Of a stretch of 64,000 nucleotides of DNA, positions 26,954 to 35,785 are shown piece after piece. The DNA comes from UA16 sp042095135 (GTDB taxonomy: Bacteria > Bacteroidota > Bacteroidia > Flavobacteriales_D > Sanyastnellaceae). The DNA lies in the NCBI GenBank assembly GCA_042095135.1, contig JBELBV010000004.1:38575-102574 (forward strand), read 5' to 3'. Both the position numbers and the translations under genes were made by a program. The notes under the pieces were generated by a model. The model was not told the DNA's origin. It searched no databases and saw only the letters and a program-made list of their open reading frames with translations. How positions within the stretch are numbered: position 1 is the stretch's first letter; every line of letters starts with the position of its first letter.

Positions 26954-28651
26954 ATGAAACCCATCCAAGCCATTCTCCTTGCGGGTTGGGCCTTGGCAGT
27001 TACTGCCGGCCTGTCAGCGCAGATGTCAACCGCACTCGGTGATAAGACCATTCCGATTGTAGAGTTGGATGCGCCGAACGTTCAGCATTTGTGGAACCGG
27101 GCGTACTGGCACGAGGAAAACACGGGCAAAACTATGCAAGGTGAAATCCTGTCGGCGTCGTTTGACTTTTTCGAGCAGGCCGATGCGGTTGTGACGGAGG
27201 AAGGATCGGTTTGGACCTTGCGCATCCGTGTGGATGACGCCCCGGCGGTGTGCGTTTACTTCGACGCCTTTCACTTGCCCATCGGTTCCTCCTTGACCTT
27301 CCAATCGGAGGCCGGTCGGTTCAGCGCCCCTTACACGGAGGGACCGATTGATTACACCGAAAACAATGACCACGGTCGTTGGGTCAGTGGGGAAATTCCC
27401 GGAGAAGAAGTGGTGATGCGGTATGCGCAGCCCGCCGGTGCAATTGGTCTGCCAGAGCTACATGTCAACGGCATTGGTTATTTATTCCGCTACTTGTGGT
27501 TGGATGGGGAGTACGATTTGCTCGCTGAGAATGACCGCGGTTCGGATCCTTGCCAAGTGGATGTTATGTGCCCAGAAGGCGACGACTGGCAATGCCAGCG
27601 CGACGCCGTGGTGCGACTGCGGGTATCTCAAAATGGGGGGATTTACCTCTGCTCTGGCGCTATGGTCAATAACACCGCACAGGACTGCAAGCAATTGTTG
27701 CTAAGCTCGTTTCACTGCGCAGATGAGGTCGATGAGAATGGTTGGTCCTTGCTCAAGGTCCGGTACAACTACGAATACTTCGAATGCGATGGGGCGTCCA
27801 GTTTCAATTCGCACGTTCGCACGGGCGTCTTTTACCACACGAGTTCGGACGACATGTTTGGCAATAACATCAACGGCTCGGATTTCCTCCTGCTCGAAGT
27901 GGAGGATCCCATCTTTGACAGCTGGACACCGTTTTATGCTGGGTGGGACGTCAGCGGATCCAATCCGACAAGTGGAGTGGGCATCCACCACCCGTCAGGC
28001 GATCGCAAGAAGATTTCGACCTACACGACGACTGCTGCGAACAGCAGCGCCTATCATCCAGGTGCACACTGGCGCGTTTACTGGCAGGAAACGGAAACCA
28101 ATCACGGTGTGACCGAAGGCGGTTCATCGGGTTCGCCGTTGTTTAACCAAAATCAGCACATTGTAGGCACGTTGACGGGGGGCGCATCATTTTGCGACTC
28201 ACCAAATGCTCCGGATTATTACGGAAAGATGAGCTACCACTGGGACGGCAACAATCCCATTTCAGATGAAGAGAAACTCTACAATTTCCTCGATCCGTTG
28301 GAGACGGGCCAGGAAGTCTTGGACGGCAGCTACGTGACAGATTTGGAGGTGCCTTGTGCCGAGCAAACCATCTGCGGCTTGGTGGAAGTGGAAGAGGAGT
28401 GGTTGATTGAAAACGAATGGTCGATTCGGCCGAATCCGGCACAGGACCGCGTGTATGTCGACTGGTCCGGTGAGGTTCAGGTGGCTGAGTTGCGTTTTTA
28501 TGACGCCCTCGGACGTCCGGTTGCACAGTTTGACGTCCGTCAAATGGCCGTGCCCGCTGCCGATGTGAGCGGATGGGCGCAAGGGATCTACTACGTAACG
28601 TTGGAGACGGCTGCTGGGGCGAGTGCCACGCGCAAGCTGGTCATCGAATAA
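26954..28651 (+). CDS. Secreted trypsin-fold endopeptidase (lysyl endopeptidase-like) with T9SS type A domain
   Basis: 565 residues. After the signal peptide and a ~200-residue pro-region, the peptidase domain shows the triad: His in LLSSFHCADE, Asp in NGSDFLLLE, Ser in EGGSSGSPLFN. Several paired cysteines resemble Achromobacter lysyl endopeptidase (family S1). The end (SIRPNPAQDRVYVDW to KLVIE) is a T9SS sorting domain, so the enzyme should act at the cell surface or outside. It is convergent with mutS2, 6 bases apart. Confidence 0.9.
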   Translation: MKPIQAILLAGWALAVTAGLSAQMSTALGDKTIPIVELDAPNVQHLWNRAYWHEENTGKTMQGEILSASFDFFEQADAVVTEEGSVWTLRIRVDDAPAVCVYFDAFHLPIGSSLTFQSEAGRFSAPYTEGPIDYTENNDHGRWVSGEIPGEEVVMRYAQPAGAIGLPELHVNGIGYLFRYLWLDGEYDLLAENDRGSDPCQVDVMCPEGDDWQCQRDAVVRLRVSQNGGIYLCSGAMVNNTAQDCKQLLLSSFHCADEVDENGWSLLKVRYNYEYFECDGASSFNSHVRTGVFYHTSSDDMFGNNINGSDFLLLEVEDPIFDSWTPFYAGWDVSGSNPTSGVGIHHPSGDRKKISTYTTTAANSSAYHPGAHWRVYWQETETNHGVTEGGSSGSPLFNQNQHIVGTLTGGASFCDSPNAPDYYGKMSYHWDGNNPISDEEKLYNFLDPLETGQEVLDGSYVTDLEVPCAEQTICGLVEVEEEWLIENEWSIRPNPAQDRVYVDWSGEVQVAELRFYDALGRPVAQFDVRQMAVPAADVSGWAQGIYYVTLETAAGASATRKLVIE

Positions 28652-28657
28652 GCGGCG

Positions 28658-30817
28658 TTAATTCGCCACCCACGAGAGTTTTTCGAGCTCAATTTTGCTC
28701 TTAAAGGCGCCGAACAAGACGGTTGCGGAGTTCTTGTGCATGGCGATGACCTCGCCACGTTCCTTACCGCCGTTGCGCAACCGAACGGTTGATCCCACCT
28801 TGATGCGGTCGACGAAATGCTTGGGTCGGCGTTTGGCTGCTTTCGCCGATTGCGCCTTCTTTTTTGCTTGTTTGGCAGCCTGGTTTTCGAGGCGCTTGGT
28901 CTTCTCGACGGCGAGGTATTTTTCGATGTCCTGCAGGAGTGCTTTGTTGCGGCTGCCGGGGTCAAACTTATCGATGAACTGCTGGAGTTTGCGCCCTCGG
29001 TGCAACGCCTCGTTGTTGTCCTCGGCCAGTGCTTGTTGGGCTTCGGCCCGGTCGTTGATGTGCTGTTCACGGCGGTTCATGGCCACCTTGAGTTGCTCAA
29101 GTTCAAGCTCTTTTTTGAGGTGCCTGTCGGTCACCTTGGCCACCGTATTTTTCTCTTTCTGCAGCTCCGAAATCAATTCGTCCAATTTGACTTTGCGGTG
29201 ATCTAATTTGCCCTTCGCGCGCTTGATAAGGGCATTGTCGATGCCGTTGATGTGCGCCACCTCAAACGTGAATGAACTGCCCGGAGGGCCAATGTCCAAT
29301 TTGAACAGCGGCTGAAGGGACTCCTGATCAAACCGCATGGAACCGTTGATGGCCTCCGGCAACTGGGCGGCGCGGGTCTTGATGTTGGCGTAGTGGGTGG
29401 TGATGACCGCAAAGGCTCCACGCTCGTACAATTCTTCAAAAAATACCTCCGCGAGCGCACCGCCCAATTCAGGGTCCGAACCTGTTCCAAATTCATCCAG
29501 CAGAAGGAGGGAAGACCGGTCGGCCGAATCCAGAAAACCTTTCATGCGGTTCAAGCGGTAGCTGTAGGTGCTGAGTTGGTTTTCAATGCTCTGGTTGTCG
29601 CCGATGTCGGTCAGAATGGTGCGGAAGCTGCCCATCTCGCTGTTGGGATGGGCAGGGATGAGCAGGCCGCTTTGCAGCATGACTTGAAGTAAGCCTACCG
29701 TCTTAAGGGTGATCGATTTGCCGCCGGCGTTAGGGCCGGAGATGACCAACATGCGTTCCTTGCGCTGCAGCTGGAGCGTCTGCGGCTCGGTGTTTAGGCC
29801 TTTGGCTGCGTTTTGCATCGCCAGGAGCGGGTGGTACGCTTGGATGAGGTGAAAGTTCTCGGCGTTGCGAATGCCAGGGAGGTCCGCGTCCATTTCGCGG
29901 GCCAGTTGTGCTTTCGCCCGGGCCCAATCCAGTTCGACCAAGAGGCGATGGTAGGACCGAAGGTCTGGCAGGAAGCGCCGAATCTGCTGCGTCAAGGCGC
30001 GCAAGATGCGGTGGATTTCCTTGCGCTCATCATCCTGGAGCATCTCCATCTCGAAGTTCATGGACACCGTCGAGGCGGGTTCGATGAAGGTGATGGAGGC
30101 GTTCTTCGACTGCCCCAATGCTGTACCTGCGATTTTGCGCTTGTGCGTGCTGTTGACGGCGAGGACGCGACGCTGGTTGATGAACCCTTCTTTCGTGTCG
30201 GCCAACCAGCCGCGCTCTTGATGTTTTTTGAGTTCCTTGAGGAATTGCCGGTTGAGGTTGCGGCGCAGCCGGACCTTTTCCTCCCGGATCTGGATTAGCT
30301 TGGGCGAGGCATTGCTCCGGACTTCTCCCTTCGCGTCAAATACACTGTCAATGGCTTTTGGGAGCTCCTCATTGGGCTCAAGCCCGTCGATGAGTTCGCA
30401 CAGCCGGGGAAAACCATCGGCTTTGTCCTCGAGGGCCTCGATGACCCCGTTGACGGTTTCGGTAGCTGTTCGTATGCGGTTGAAGCCGGCTTCGTCGAGG
30501 ACCGAATCGCGAACAGCAAGGCGTTCGTTGTCACCGGCAATCTCATCTCCTCCAACGGCTGGGAAGGGCACCCCTTCGCTGCGCAGGTTGAGGAATTCCT
30601 TCGTTCGCTCCAAATCCCGGCGCCACGATTTGGGATTGACGCGGGGATGCAGTTGAGTAGCCCGATCGACCGTCGTGGGGTTGTGGCAATGGTTCAACAA
30701 CAAGGTTTTGACCACATCGAACTCGAGGTCTTTGGCGGTTTGGTCATCGAAATGAGCCATCCGTCCTTCGGCCTGTGAGCGCCGCGCGCCCCGTGCGTTT
30801 GTCGGTTTACTCGCCAT
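28658..30817 (-). CDS. MutS2-family DNA-binding ATPase without a visible Smr domain
   Basis: 719 residues if ATG 30817 is used (11-base overlap with miaA); ATG 30760 (MAHFDDQTAKDLEFDVV) gives a canonical MutS2 N-terminus and is a good alternative. Walker A GPNAGGKSITLKT and Walker B LLLLDEFGTGSDPELGGAL are clear, followed by a long charged coiled coil and a terminal KOW-like strand region (VGSTVRLRNGGKERGEV). The C-terminal Smr nuclease domain of Bacillus MutS2 is not seen. MutS2 proteins act in ribosome rescue or recombination control rather than mismatch repair. Confidence 0.9.
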   Translation of the reverse strand: MASKPTNARGARRSQAEGRMAHFDDQTAKDLEFDVVKTLLLNHCHNPTTVDRATQLHPRVNPKSWRRDLERTKEFLNLRSEGVPFPAVGGDEIAGDNERLAVRDSVLDEAGFNRIRTATETVNGVIEALEDKADGFPRLCELIDGLEPNEELPKAIDSVFDAKGEVRSNASPKLIQIREEKVRLRRNLNRQFLKELKKHQERGWLADTKEGFINQRRVLAVNSTHKRKIAGTALGQSKNASITFIEPASTVSMNFEMEMLQDDERKEIHRILRALTQQIRRFLPDLRSYHRLLVELDWARAKAQLAREMDADLPGIRNAENFHLIQAYHPLLAMQNAAKGLNTEPQTLQLQRKERMLVISGPNAGGKSITLKTVGLLQVMLQSGLLIPAHPNSEMGSFRTILTDIGDNQSIENQLSTYSYRLNRMKGFLDSADRSSLLLLDEFGTGSDPELGGALAEVFFEELYERGAFAVITTHYANIKTRAAQLPEAINGSMRFDQESLQPLFKLDIGPPGSSFTFEVAHINGIDNALIKRAKGKLDHRKVKLDELISELQKEKNTVAKVTDRHLKKELELEQLKVAMNRREQHINDRAEAQQALAEDNNEALHRGRKLQQFIDKFDPGSRNKALLQDIEKYLAVEKTKRLENQAAKQAKKKAQSAKAAKRRPKHFVDRIKVGSTVRLRNGGKERGEVIAMHKNSATVLFGAFKSKIELEKLSWVAN

Positions 30818-31808
30818 GGTTCTGGGTCAGCTGAACGGGTCCCCACCCTCGGTTTGCACATTCAACGCGCAAAGCATGGGCGATGTTCTCCAGCTCCTCC
30901 GGATGAAACCACTGGACGCCCTCCATTTTTTGAAACCAGGTCATCTGGCGTTTGGCAAATTGGCGCGTGCGCAGTTTGATTTCTTCAGCGACTTGATCCT
31001 CTGACCTTTCTCCTGAGAAAAAATCGTTCCATTCTCGGTACCCCACCGTTTGCAGTGCATTGGCGGACCAATGGGGGCGCAGGGCTTCGACTTCCGCCTT
31101 TAATCCCGTTTCCATCATGCGATCCACTCGGCGGTTGATGCGGTCAATCAATTCTGCGCGTTCCCGCTTCAATCCGATGATTAGCGTGTCAAATGAACGT
31201 TGAACCGTTGTACTTGAATGGAAACTTGAGAACGGCTTACCGCTTGCCAAGCACACCTCCAAGGCGCGTACCACGCGCTGCGGATTCTGAAGGTCCATGG
31301 CCGCGGAGTGAGTTGGATCCAGTCTTGTTAGTTCTTCGACCAGCGCCTCCAAACCTTCTTCTTCCAAGCGCGCATTGAGTTCCGTGCGAATGGCCAGATC
31401 GGCGGGTACCGGGTCGAGTCCATCAAGGACGGCTTTTACGTACAACCCACTGCCACCGCTGAGCACGGCGCATTTGCGGTGAGCAAACGACAATTCGAGC
31501 CAGGCCAGAGCATCTGATTCGAATTGGCCTGCACTGTAGAGGGCATCGGGCTCGAGAAAGTCGACAAAATGGTGGGGGACTGACGCTCGTTCAGCGGCTG
31601 TGGGTTGCGCTGTGCCAATGGGCATGCCGCGGTAGACTTGCCGGGAATCGGCGTTCAGAATTTCACAGTGCAAGGCCTTCGCAATGGCGATGGCGAGCTC
31701 CGTTTTTCCAACGGCTGTTGGGCCGATGACGACCACCAAGAGCGGACGCTCCTGTTGGCCTCGGTGCTCCGAGAGGGGAGAAAGCTGTGCTGCGCGCGTC
31801 CCGTCCAT
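30807..31808 (-). CDS. miaA: tRNA dimethylallyltransferase MiaA
   Basis: 333 residues. P-loop VIGPTAVGKTELAI near residue 30, then NADSRQVYRGMPIGTAQPT, GGSGLYVKAVLDGL, QNPQRVVRALEV and the C-terminal TRQFAKRQMTWFQK, all MiaA hallmarks. It adds a dimethylallyl group to A37 of tRNAs reading U-starting codons. The ATG directly follows the TGA of the preceding gene, and the end overlaps mutS2, so ytxJ, the pRiA4b-like gene, miaA and mutS2 form one operon. Confidence 0.96.
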   Translation of the reverse strand: MDGTRAAQLSPLSEHRGQQERPLLVVVIGPTAVGKTELAIAIAKALHCEILNADSRQVYRGMPIGTAQPTAAERASVPHHFVDFLEPDALYSAGQFESDALAWLELSFAHRKCAVLSGGSGLYVKAVLDGLDPVPADLAIRTELNARLEEEGLEALVEELTRLDPTHSAAMDLQNPQRVVRALEVCLASGKPFSSFHSSTTVQRSFDTLIIGLKRERAELIDRINRRVDRMMETGLKAEVEALRPHWSANALQTVGYREWNDFFSGERSEDQVAEEIKLRTRQFAKRQMTWFQKMEGVQWFHPEELENIAHALRVECANRGWGPVQLTQNHGE

Positions 31809-32369
31809 TCAGAACAGGTCGACGTGGTCATCGATGTTTTCCATGCCGGGCGTCTCGTCGTCGTCCTCGTCGAGGTACGCATCGATTTCAGGGTCGCCGG
31901 TTTTGGCATCATCGCTGAAGACATCGTCAAACAATCCCGCATCGTCGAGGCCCTCGGGTTCGCGGCTCATGGGGTCAGGCGTGGTGCCGAATTCCATCAT
32001 CAACCGTGGGTACCCCACGCCTTCCTCTGCGGTTCCCATCGCCAAGGGCTCCAGGTAGAAGCACCACATCCGGAGGTAGTCGTACACGTACAATCCACGG
32101 GAGGTGGGCAACGGAAGGATGTCTCGCACGGTGGCGTTTTCCATAGAAGGAAATTCTGGACCCATCGCCATGAGTGGGTACTCTGCTCCCTTGTCCCAAG
32201 CCTCATTGCTTTGGTAAAAGGAAGCCATCTCGTTGGCGTTGTCCCAATTGAAGGCATCGAGCGTGGACAAGTGCAGGTGCATCAACGGGGCATCGAGTTC
32301 AATTTCGATGTCGCGAAAGACATCCTCTTCAACGTCGAGAATGACTCGGATTTTGACGACTTGATCCAT
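31809..32369 (-). CDS. pRiA4b ORF-3-like / IS1096 passenger TnpR-type protein
   Basis: 186 residues. The N-terminal ~125 residues resemble the plasmid pRiA4b ORF-3-like family: VFRDIEIELDAPLMHLHLST, ASFYQSNEAWDKG, and LYVYDYLRMWCFYLE. The tail is very acidic. Despite the family name there is no transposon here; this is a housekeeping-type copy embedded in the ytxJ-miaA operon. Function unknown. Confidence 0.75.
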   Translation of the reverse strand: MDQVVKIRVILDVEEDVFRDIEIELDAPLMHLHLSTLDAFNWDNANEMASFYQSNEAWDKGAEYPLMAMGPEFPSMENATVRDILPLPTSRGLYVYDYLRMWCFYLEPLAMGTAEEGVGYPRLMMEFGTTPDPMSREPEGLDDAGLFDDVFSDDAKTGDPEIDAYLDEDDDETPGMENIDDHVDLF

Positions 32370-32372
32370 GCC

Positions 32373-32702
32373 TTAAAGATAGGGCAACAAGTCGACCGGG
32401 TCGATGTTCGAATGGTTGGCATGGTGTACCGTTTTGCCGTCGCGGATCAAAAGCAATTGAGGCGATTGGTGTTCGGTCTGCAGGTCCGTTGCAATGGCAT
32501 TGCTGATAGCGCGATAATTGAGCAAGTCGAGCAAAAACGGTAGGACGGCTTCAGGCAATTCCCATCGCTGCTCGGTAAGCTTCAAGGCCATGCGGCTGAT
32601 GCTGCACCGGGTGCTGTGTTTGAAAACGACCACAGGCTGCTCATGTGATGCGTTGAGGACTGCCTTCCAATCTTCCAATGATTCCAATGCGTTCCAATCC
32701 AT
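32373..32702 (-). CDS. ytxJ: Bacilliredoxin-like protein YtxJ
   Basis: 109 residues, the usual length. Thioredoxin-like fold with the single-cysteine motif FKHSTRCSISRMA, then VLPFLLDLLNYRAISN and SPQLLLIRDGK, matching the bacillithiol-system redox family (DUF2847). It is thought to reduce protein-bacillithiol mixed disulfides in the cytoplasm. Together with bshC it supports bacillithiol use. First gene of the ytxJ-miaA-mutS2 operon, 3 bases from the next gene. Confidence 0.9.
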   Translation of the reverse strand: MDWNALESLEDWKAVLNASHEQPVVVFKHSTRCSISRMALKLTEQRWELPEAVLPFLLDLLNYRAISNAIATDLQTEHQSPQLLLIRDGKTVHHANHSNIDPVDLLPYL

Positions 32703-32709
32703 CTTGCGG

Positions 32710-32717
32710 TAAATTTG
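32710..32717 (+). promoter_or_regulatory. Consensus -7 box
   Basis: TAAATTTG, 20 bases before ATG 32738, in the 35-base gap between divergent genes. Confidence 0.5.
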
Positions 32718-32737
32718 TCCACAAAATTACCCGGTCC

Positions 32738-33271
32738 ATGGACACGCGATTCATAAAAATTCCTCTTGCCGCTGCGAGCTTGGCGTATGCGATTCATTTG
32801 TTTACCGTTGGACAAGTAGGAGCCGGTGTGGGCATGGTGCTCATCGCGGTGCTTCTCGTCTTAATCACCCTGCAGAGCATGCGGCTGCTCATGGCCTTTG
32901 TCAGCCTGCGTCAGCAAAAAATGGATGACGCGCGAAATTGGCTGGGGCGTGTAAACCCCAAGCATTTGTGGCCCCGGCGCCGTGGGTACTGGTACTTCCT
33001 GTCGGGGAGCTTGATGATGGAGCACAACATGAACGAGGCCGAACGGTTGCTGAAAGAGGCGTTGGAAATTGGGTTGAAACAAGACCACGACAAAGCGGCA
33101 GTGAAACTGAACTTGGCTGTGGTGGCTTCCGCTAAACGCAAAACCAAGTTGGCCAAAGCACTGCTCAACGAGTGCAAGCGCCTCGACGCCAAAGGCGTGT
33201 TGAAAAAGGACATCAAGCAGGTTGAAGCGGCCATTCGCAGCCCGCAGCAAATGCGCATGCGCGGCCGTTGA
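32738..33271 (+). CDS. Membrane-anchored TPR-like protein
   Basis: 177 residues from ATG 32738. Two hydrophobic segments (IPLAAASLAYAIHLFTVGQ and GVGMVLIAVLLVLITLQSM) are followed by a helical soluble domain with TPR-like repeats (EAERLLKEALEIGLKQDHDK, AAVKLNLAVVASAKRKTKLA, KALLNECKRL). TPR proteins are scaffolds; the partner is unknown. A promoter box lies just upstream. Confidence 0.75.
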   Translation: MDTRFIKIPLAAASLAYAIHLFTVGQVGAGVGMVLIAVLLVLITLQSMRLLMAFVSLRQQKMDDARNWLGRVNPKHLWPRRRGYWYFLSGSLMMEHNMNEAERLLKEALEIGLKQDHDKAAVKLNLAVVASAKRKTKLAKALLNECKRLDAKGVLKKDIKQVEAAIRSPQQMRMRGR

Positions 33272-33280
33272 TTGACTCAT

Positions 33281-33631
33281 CTAATCTTGTGGGTCCTGCA
33301 CGGGGGATTCTTGGGAGTTGGCGGTCGCCTTTTGGATTCGTTGCAATAATTCCAGGCTATCCATCTGCGCTTCCAGGCAGATTTGTTTGAGCACCGCGGC
33401 GTCTTTGTCGGCTTTCCATTCGCGCGATTTGAATGCTCCAATATGTTGGCGCAACAAGGAATTGCTTTTGCGGACAATGCGTTGGGCCTCGGCCTCGCAC
33501 TCTGGATGGTTCATCATCAACTGCAGGGCCTGTTCATTGACTTCCGAGAAGAAGGCATGTATGGCGCGTTGTATGTGATGAAGCGGCAGCAATTGGACGG
33601 ACTTGGTTGTGAGTGTGCACGTGGGATGCAC
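33281..33631 (-). CDS. Small helical hypothetical protein, GTG start
   Basis: 116 residues, mostly charged helix (EAQRIVRKSNSLLRQHIGAF, AAVLKQICLEAQMDSLELLQ). No family recognised. The GTG start at 33631 is chosen because the best promoter of the window (TTTG, 20 bases, TACATTGG) ends 3 bases before it. It lies 9 bases from the convergent TPR gene. Confidence 0.65.
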   Translation of the reverse strand: MHPTCTLTTKSVQLLPLHHIQRAIHAFFSEVNEQALQLMMNHPECEAEAQRIVRKSNSLLRQHIGAFKSREWKADKDAAVLKQICLEAQMDSLELLQRIQKATANSQESPVQDPQD

Positions 33632-33634
33632 CTC

Positions 33635-33666
33635 CCAATGTAGTCTGGGCCTTGCGAATTTCCAAA
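33635..33666 (-). promoter_or_regulatory. Leaderless-type promoter with full -33 and -7 elements
   Basis: Minus strand TTTG (33663-33666), exactly 20 bases, TACATTGG (33635-33642), three bases, then the GTG start codon. Both boxes and the spacer match the Bacteroidota consensus. Confidence 0.6.
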
Positions 33667-33682
33667 TCTCAACCGGGATGCC

Positions 33683-35710
33683 TTACGCTTCAAGCAGCTC
33701 GGTGAGGGCGGCGTTCAAGCGACTCGATGCAAGGAATTGTTCCTCCAGTGCACCCGCAAAAGGGAAGGCCGTGTCGAGCCCGCCGACCCGTTTGACCGGT
33801 GCGTCGAGGTCCTGCCAGCAGGCCTCTTGTATCTGGGCGCTCAGCTCTGCGCCAATGCCTCCGGTCAGGGTGTCTTCGTGGAGGACGAGGGCGCGGCTGG
33901 TCTTCCGCACGCTTTCGAATACCGTGCTTTGGTCCCATGGGAGCAAGGTTCGGAGGTCGATGATCTCGATCGATGCTTGGGACGCTGCAGCCGCAGCCTC
34001 GGCCCATTGCACGCCCAACCCATACGTGACGATGGTGGCGTCCGTACCCGACTGCACGATGCGTGCTTTCCCCAATTCGATGGCATAGGGCTCCTCTGGA
34101 ACAGGTCCGCTGAGCGAACGGTAGAGGTACTTGTGCTCAAAAAATAGCACCGGATTCGGATCCTCAAAGGCGCGCAGCAAGAGCCCTTTGGCATCTGCCG
34201 GCGTGGATGGGTAGATCACCTTGAGTCCTGGCACGTGGAAGAACCACGCTTCCGTCGATTGGCTGTGAAACGGCCCAGCCCCAACGTTTCCGCCCGTCGG
34301 CATACGGACCACAACGTCGGCGTGTTGTCCCCAGCGCCAATGGATTTTGGCGAGGTTGTTGACGATTTGGTTGAACCCGACCGTGACGAAGTCGCTGAAT
34401 TGCATCTCCATCATGGCTTTTTTGCCCGCGATGCTCAATCCTAAGGCGGCACCGACGATGGCCGACTCACACAGCGGTGTGTTGCGCACGCGTTCCTTGC
34501 CGAATCGATCCACAAATCCATCCGTCACTTTGAACACACCGCCGTACTCGGCGACGTCTTGGCCCATGAGTACGAGCTCGGGATAGGCTTCCATTGCTTG
34601 CCCCAATCCTTCGCTGATGGCGTCGATCAGTCGCAAATCCCGAGCTCCTGCGTCTGGCAACTCGGGCTCCGTGTTCCACTGGGTCGCCGGCACTGGGGCA
34701 AACCGGTCGCGCAATTCCGTTTCCGTATCCGCTGAAATTTCGGGTTCCTCGGCGGCTGCCTTCAATCCCAATTTGATGAGCTCAGCGTGGTGCGTACGCA
34801 CCTCCTCGAGGAATACCTCTTCGAATACACCGTTCTCGAGGCTCCAGGCCGTGAACCGCTCCACGGGGTCAATTTGGCTCCAGTGGTCGATCAGCCCTTC
34901 CGGGTAATACTTGGTGCCGGAGGCCTCTTCGTGTCCGCGCATGCGAAACGTTTTGAATTCGAGGAGGATGGGACGGGGATTTTGCCGAACGCTTTCGGCG
35001 GCGTCTTTTACCGCGTGATAAACCGCCAGGATGTCGTTGCCGTCCACCTGAATGGCGTCTTCAGCGGGAATGCCGTATCCGATGGCTTTATCGGTGAAGT
35101 GTTCACATCTGAATTGCTCGTTCGATGGTGTGCTGAGTCCCCAAGCGTTGTTTTCGATGCCGATGATTACGGGCAACTGCCAAACGGCCGCCACGTTGAC
35201 CGCTTCATGGAAATCACCCTCGGAGGCGCCGCCGTCTCCGGTGAAGACCAGGGTGGCTTTCGGGGCTTGGTTCAATTTGTGCGCTAACGCAATGCCGTCG
35301 GCGATGCCCAATTGCGGCCCAAGGTGTGAGATCATCCCCACAATGTGGTGGTCGGGTGAACCGAAGTGGAAAGACCGATCGCGTCCTTTGGTGAAGCCGT
35401 TGGCTTTTCCTTGAAATTGAGAGAAGAGGCGATCGAGCGGGATGCCGCGCGAGGTGAAGATGCCCAGGTTGCGGTGCATGGGCAGGATGAATTCATCGGA
35501 ATCCAATGCCGCCGCTGCGCCCACAGAGATGGCCTCTTGCCCCATGCCGCTGAACCACTTTGAAATTTTACCTTGGCGCAATTGGCTCATCATTTTCTCC
35601 TCGATCATGCGGGGTAACATGAGCTGTGAGTAGAGCATTTTGATGGCGTCGTCCGAGAGTCCTCGGCGGTCAAAGGCCATTGGGTTGTAAGGGAATGTCG
35701 CGTCGGGCAT
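33683..35710 (-). CDS. Fused alpha/beta E1 component of a branched-chain 2-oxoacid (or pyruvate) dehydrogenase
   Basis: 675 residues. The N-terminal half is an E1-alpha with the thiamine diphosphate motif GDGGASEGDFHEAVNVAAVW to IENN, plus FRMRGHEEASGTKYYP. The C-terminal half is E1-beta (MGQDVAEYGGVFKVTDGF, NTPLCESAIVGAALGLSIAG, MPTGGNVGAGPFHSQSTEAW). The enzyme decarboxylates a 2-oxoacid and passes the acyl group to E2 lipoamide. E2 and E3 genes are not in the window. Fusion of both subunits in one chain is common in Bacteroidota. Branched-chain substrate is the likelier but unproven call. Confidence 0.93.
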   Translation of the reverse strand: MPDATFPYNPMAFDRRGLSDDAIKMLYSQLMLPRMIEEKMMSQLRQGKISKWFSGMGQEAISVGAAAALDSDEFILPMHRNLGIFTSRGIPLDRLFSQFQGKANGFTKGRDRSFHFGSPDHHIVGMISHLGPQLGIADGIALAHKLNQAPKATLVFTGDGGASEGDFHEAVNVAAVWQLPVIIGIENNAWGLSTPSNEQFRCEHFTDKAIGYGIPAEDAIQVDGNDILAVYHAVKDAAESVRQNPRPILLEFKTFRMRGHEEASGTKYYPEGLIDHWSQIDPVERFTAWSLENGVFEEVFLEEVRTHHAELIKLGLKAAAEEPEISADTETELRDRFAPVPATQWNTEPELPDAGARDLRLIDAISEGLGQAMEAYPELVLMGQDVAEYGGVFKVTDGFVDRFGKERVRNTPLCESAIVGAALGLSIAGKKAMMEMQFSDFVTVGFNQIVNNLAKIHWRWGQHADVVVRMPTGGNVGAGPFHSQSTEAWFFHVPGLKVIYPSTPADAKGLLLRAFEDPNPVLFFEHKYLYRSLSGPVPEEPYAIELGKARIVQSGTDATIVTYGLGVQWAEAAAAASQASIEIIDLRTLLPWDQSTVFESVRKTSRALVLHEDTLTGGIGAELSAQIQEACWQDLDAPVKRVGGLDTAFPFAGALEEQFLASSRLNAALTELLEA

Positions 35711-35773
35711 CGATTGGAAATCCTGCCCAATTTAAGCCCAATCCCTCCAAGCTGCTTCCACCAACACGGGGTT

Positions 35774-35781
35774 TATCTTCG
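35774..35781 (+). promoter_or_regulatory. Candidate leaderless promoter
   Basis: TATCTTCG ends 4 bases before ATG 35786, exactly as at 16577-16584. It supports this start over an upstream in-frame ATG at 35714. Confidence 0.5.
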
Positions 35782-35785
35782 CGCC

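Noticed and set aside
31809..32369. Mobile-element signal suggested by the IS1096 passenger family name
   Set aside because: No transposase, inverted repeats or target duplication nearby; the gene is embedded in an operon.
31605..32543. Plus-strand frame of 312 codons over miaA and the pRiA4b-like gene
   Set aside because: Both opposite genes have clear family motifs; this is a shadow frame.
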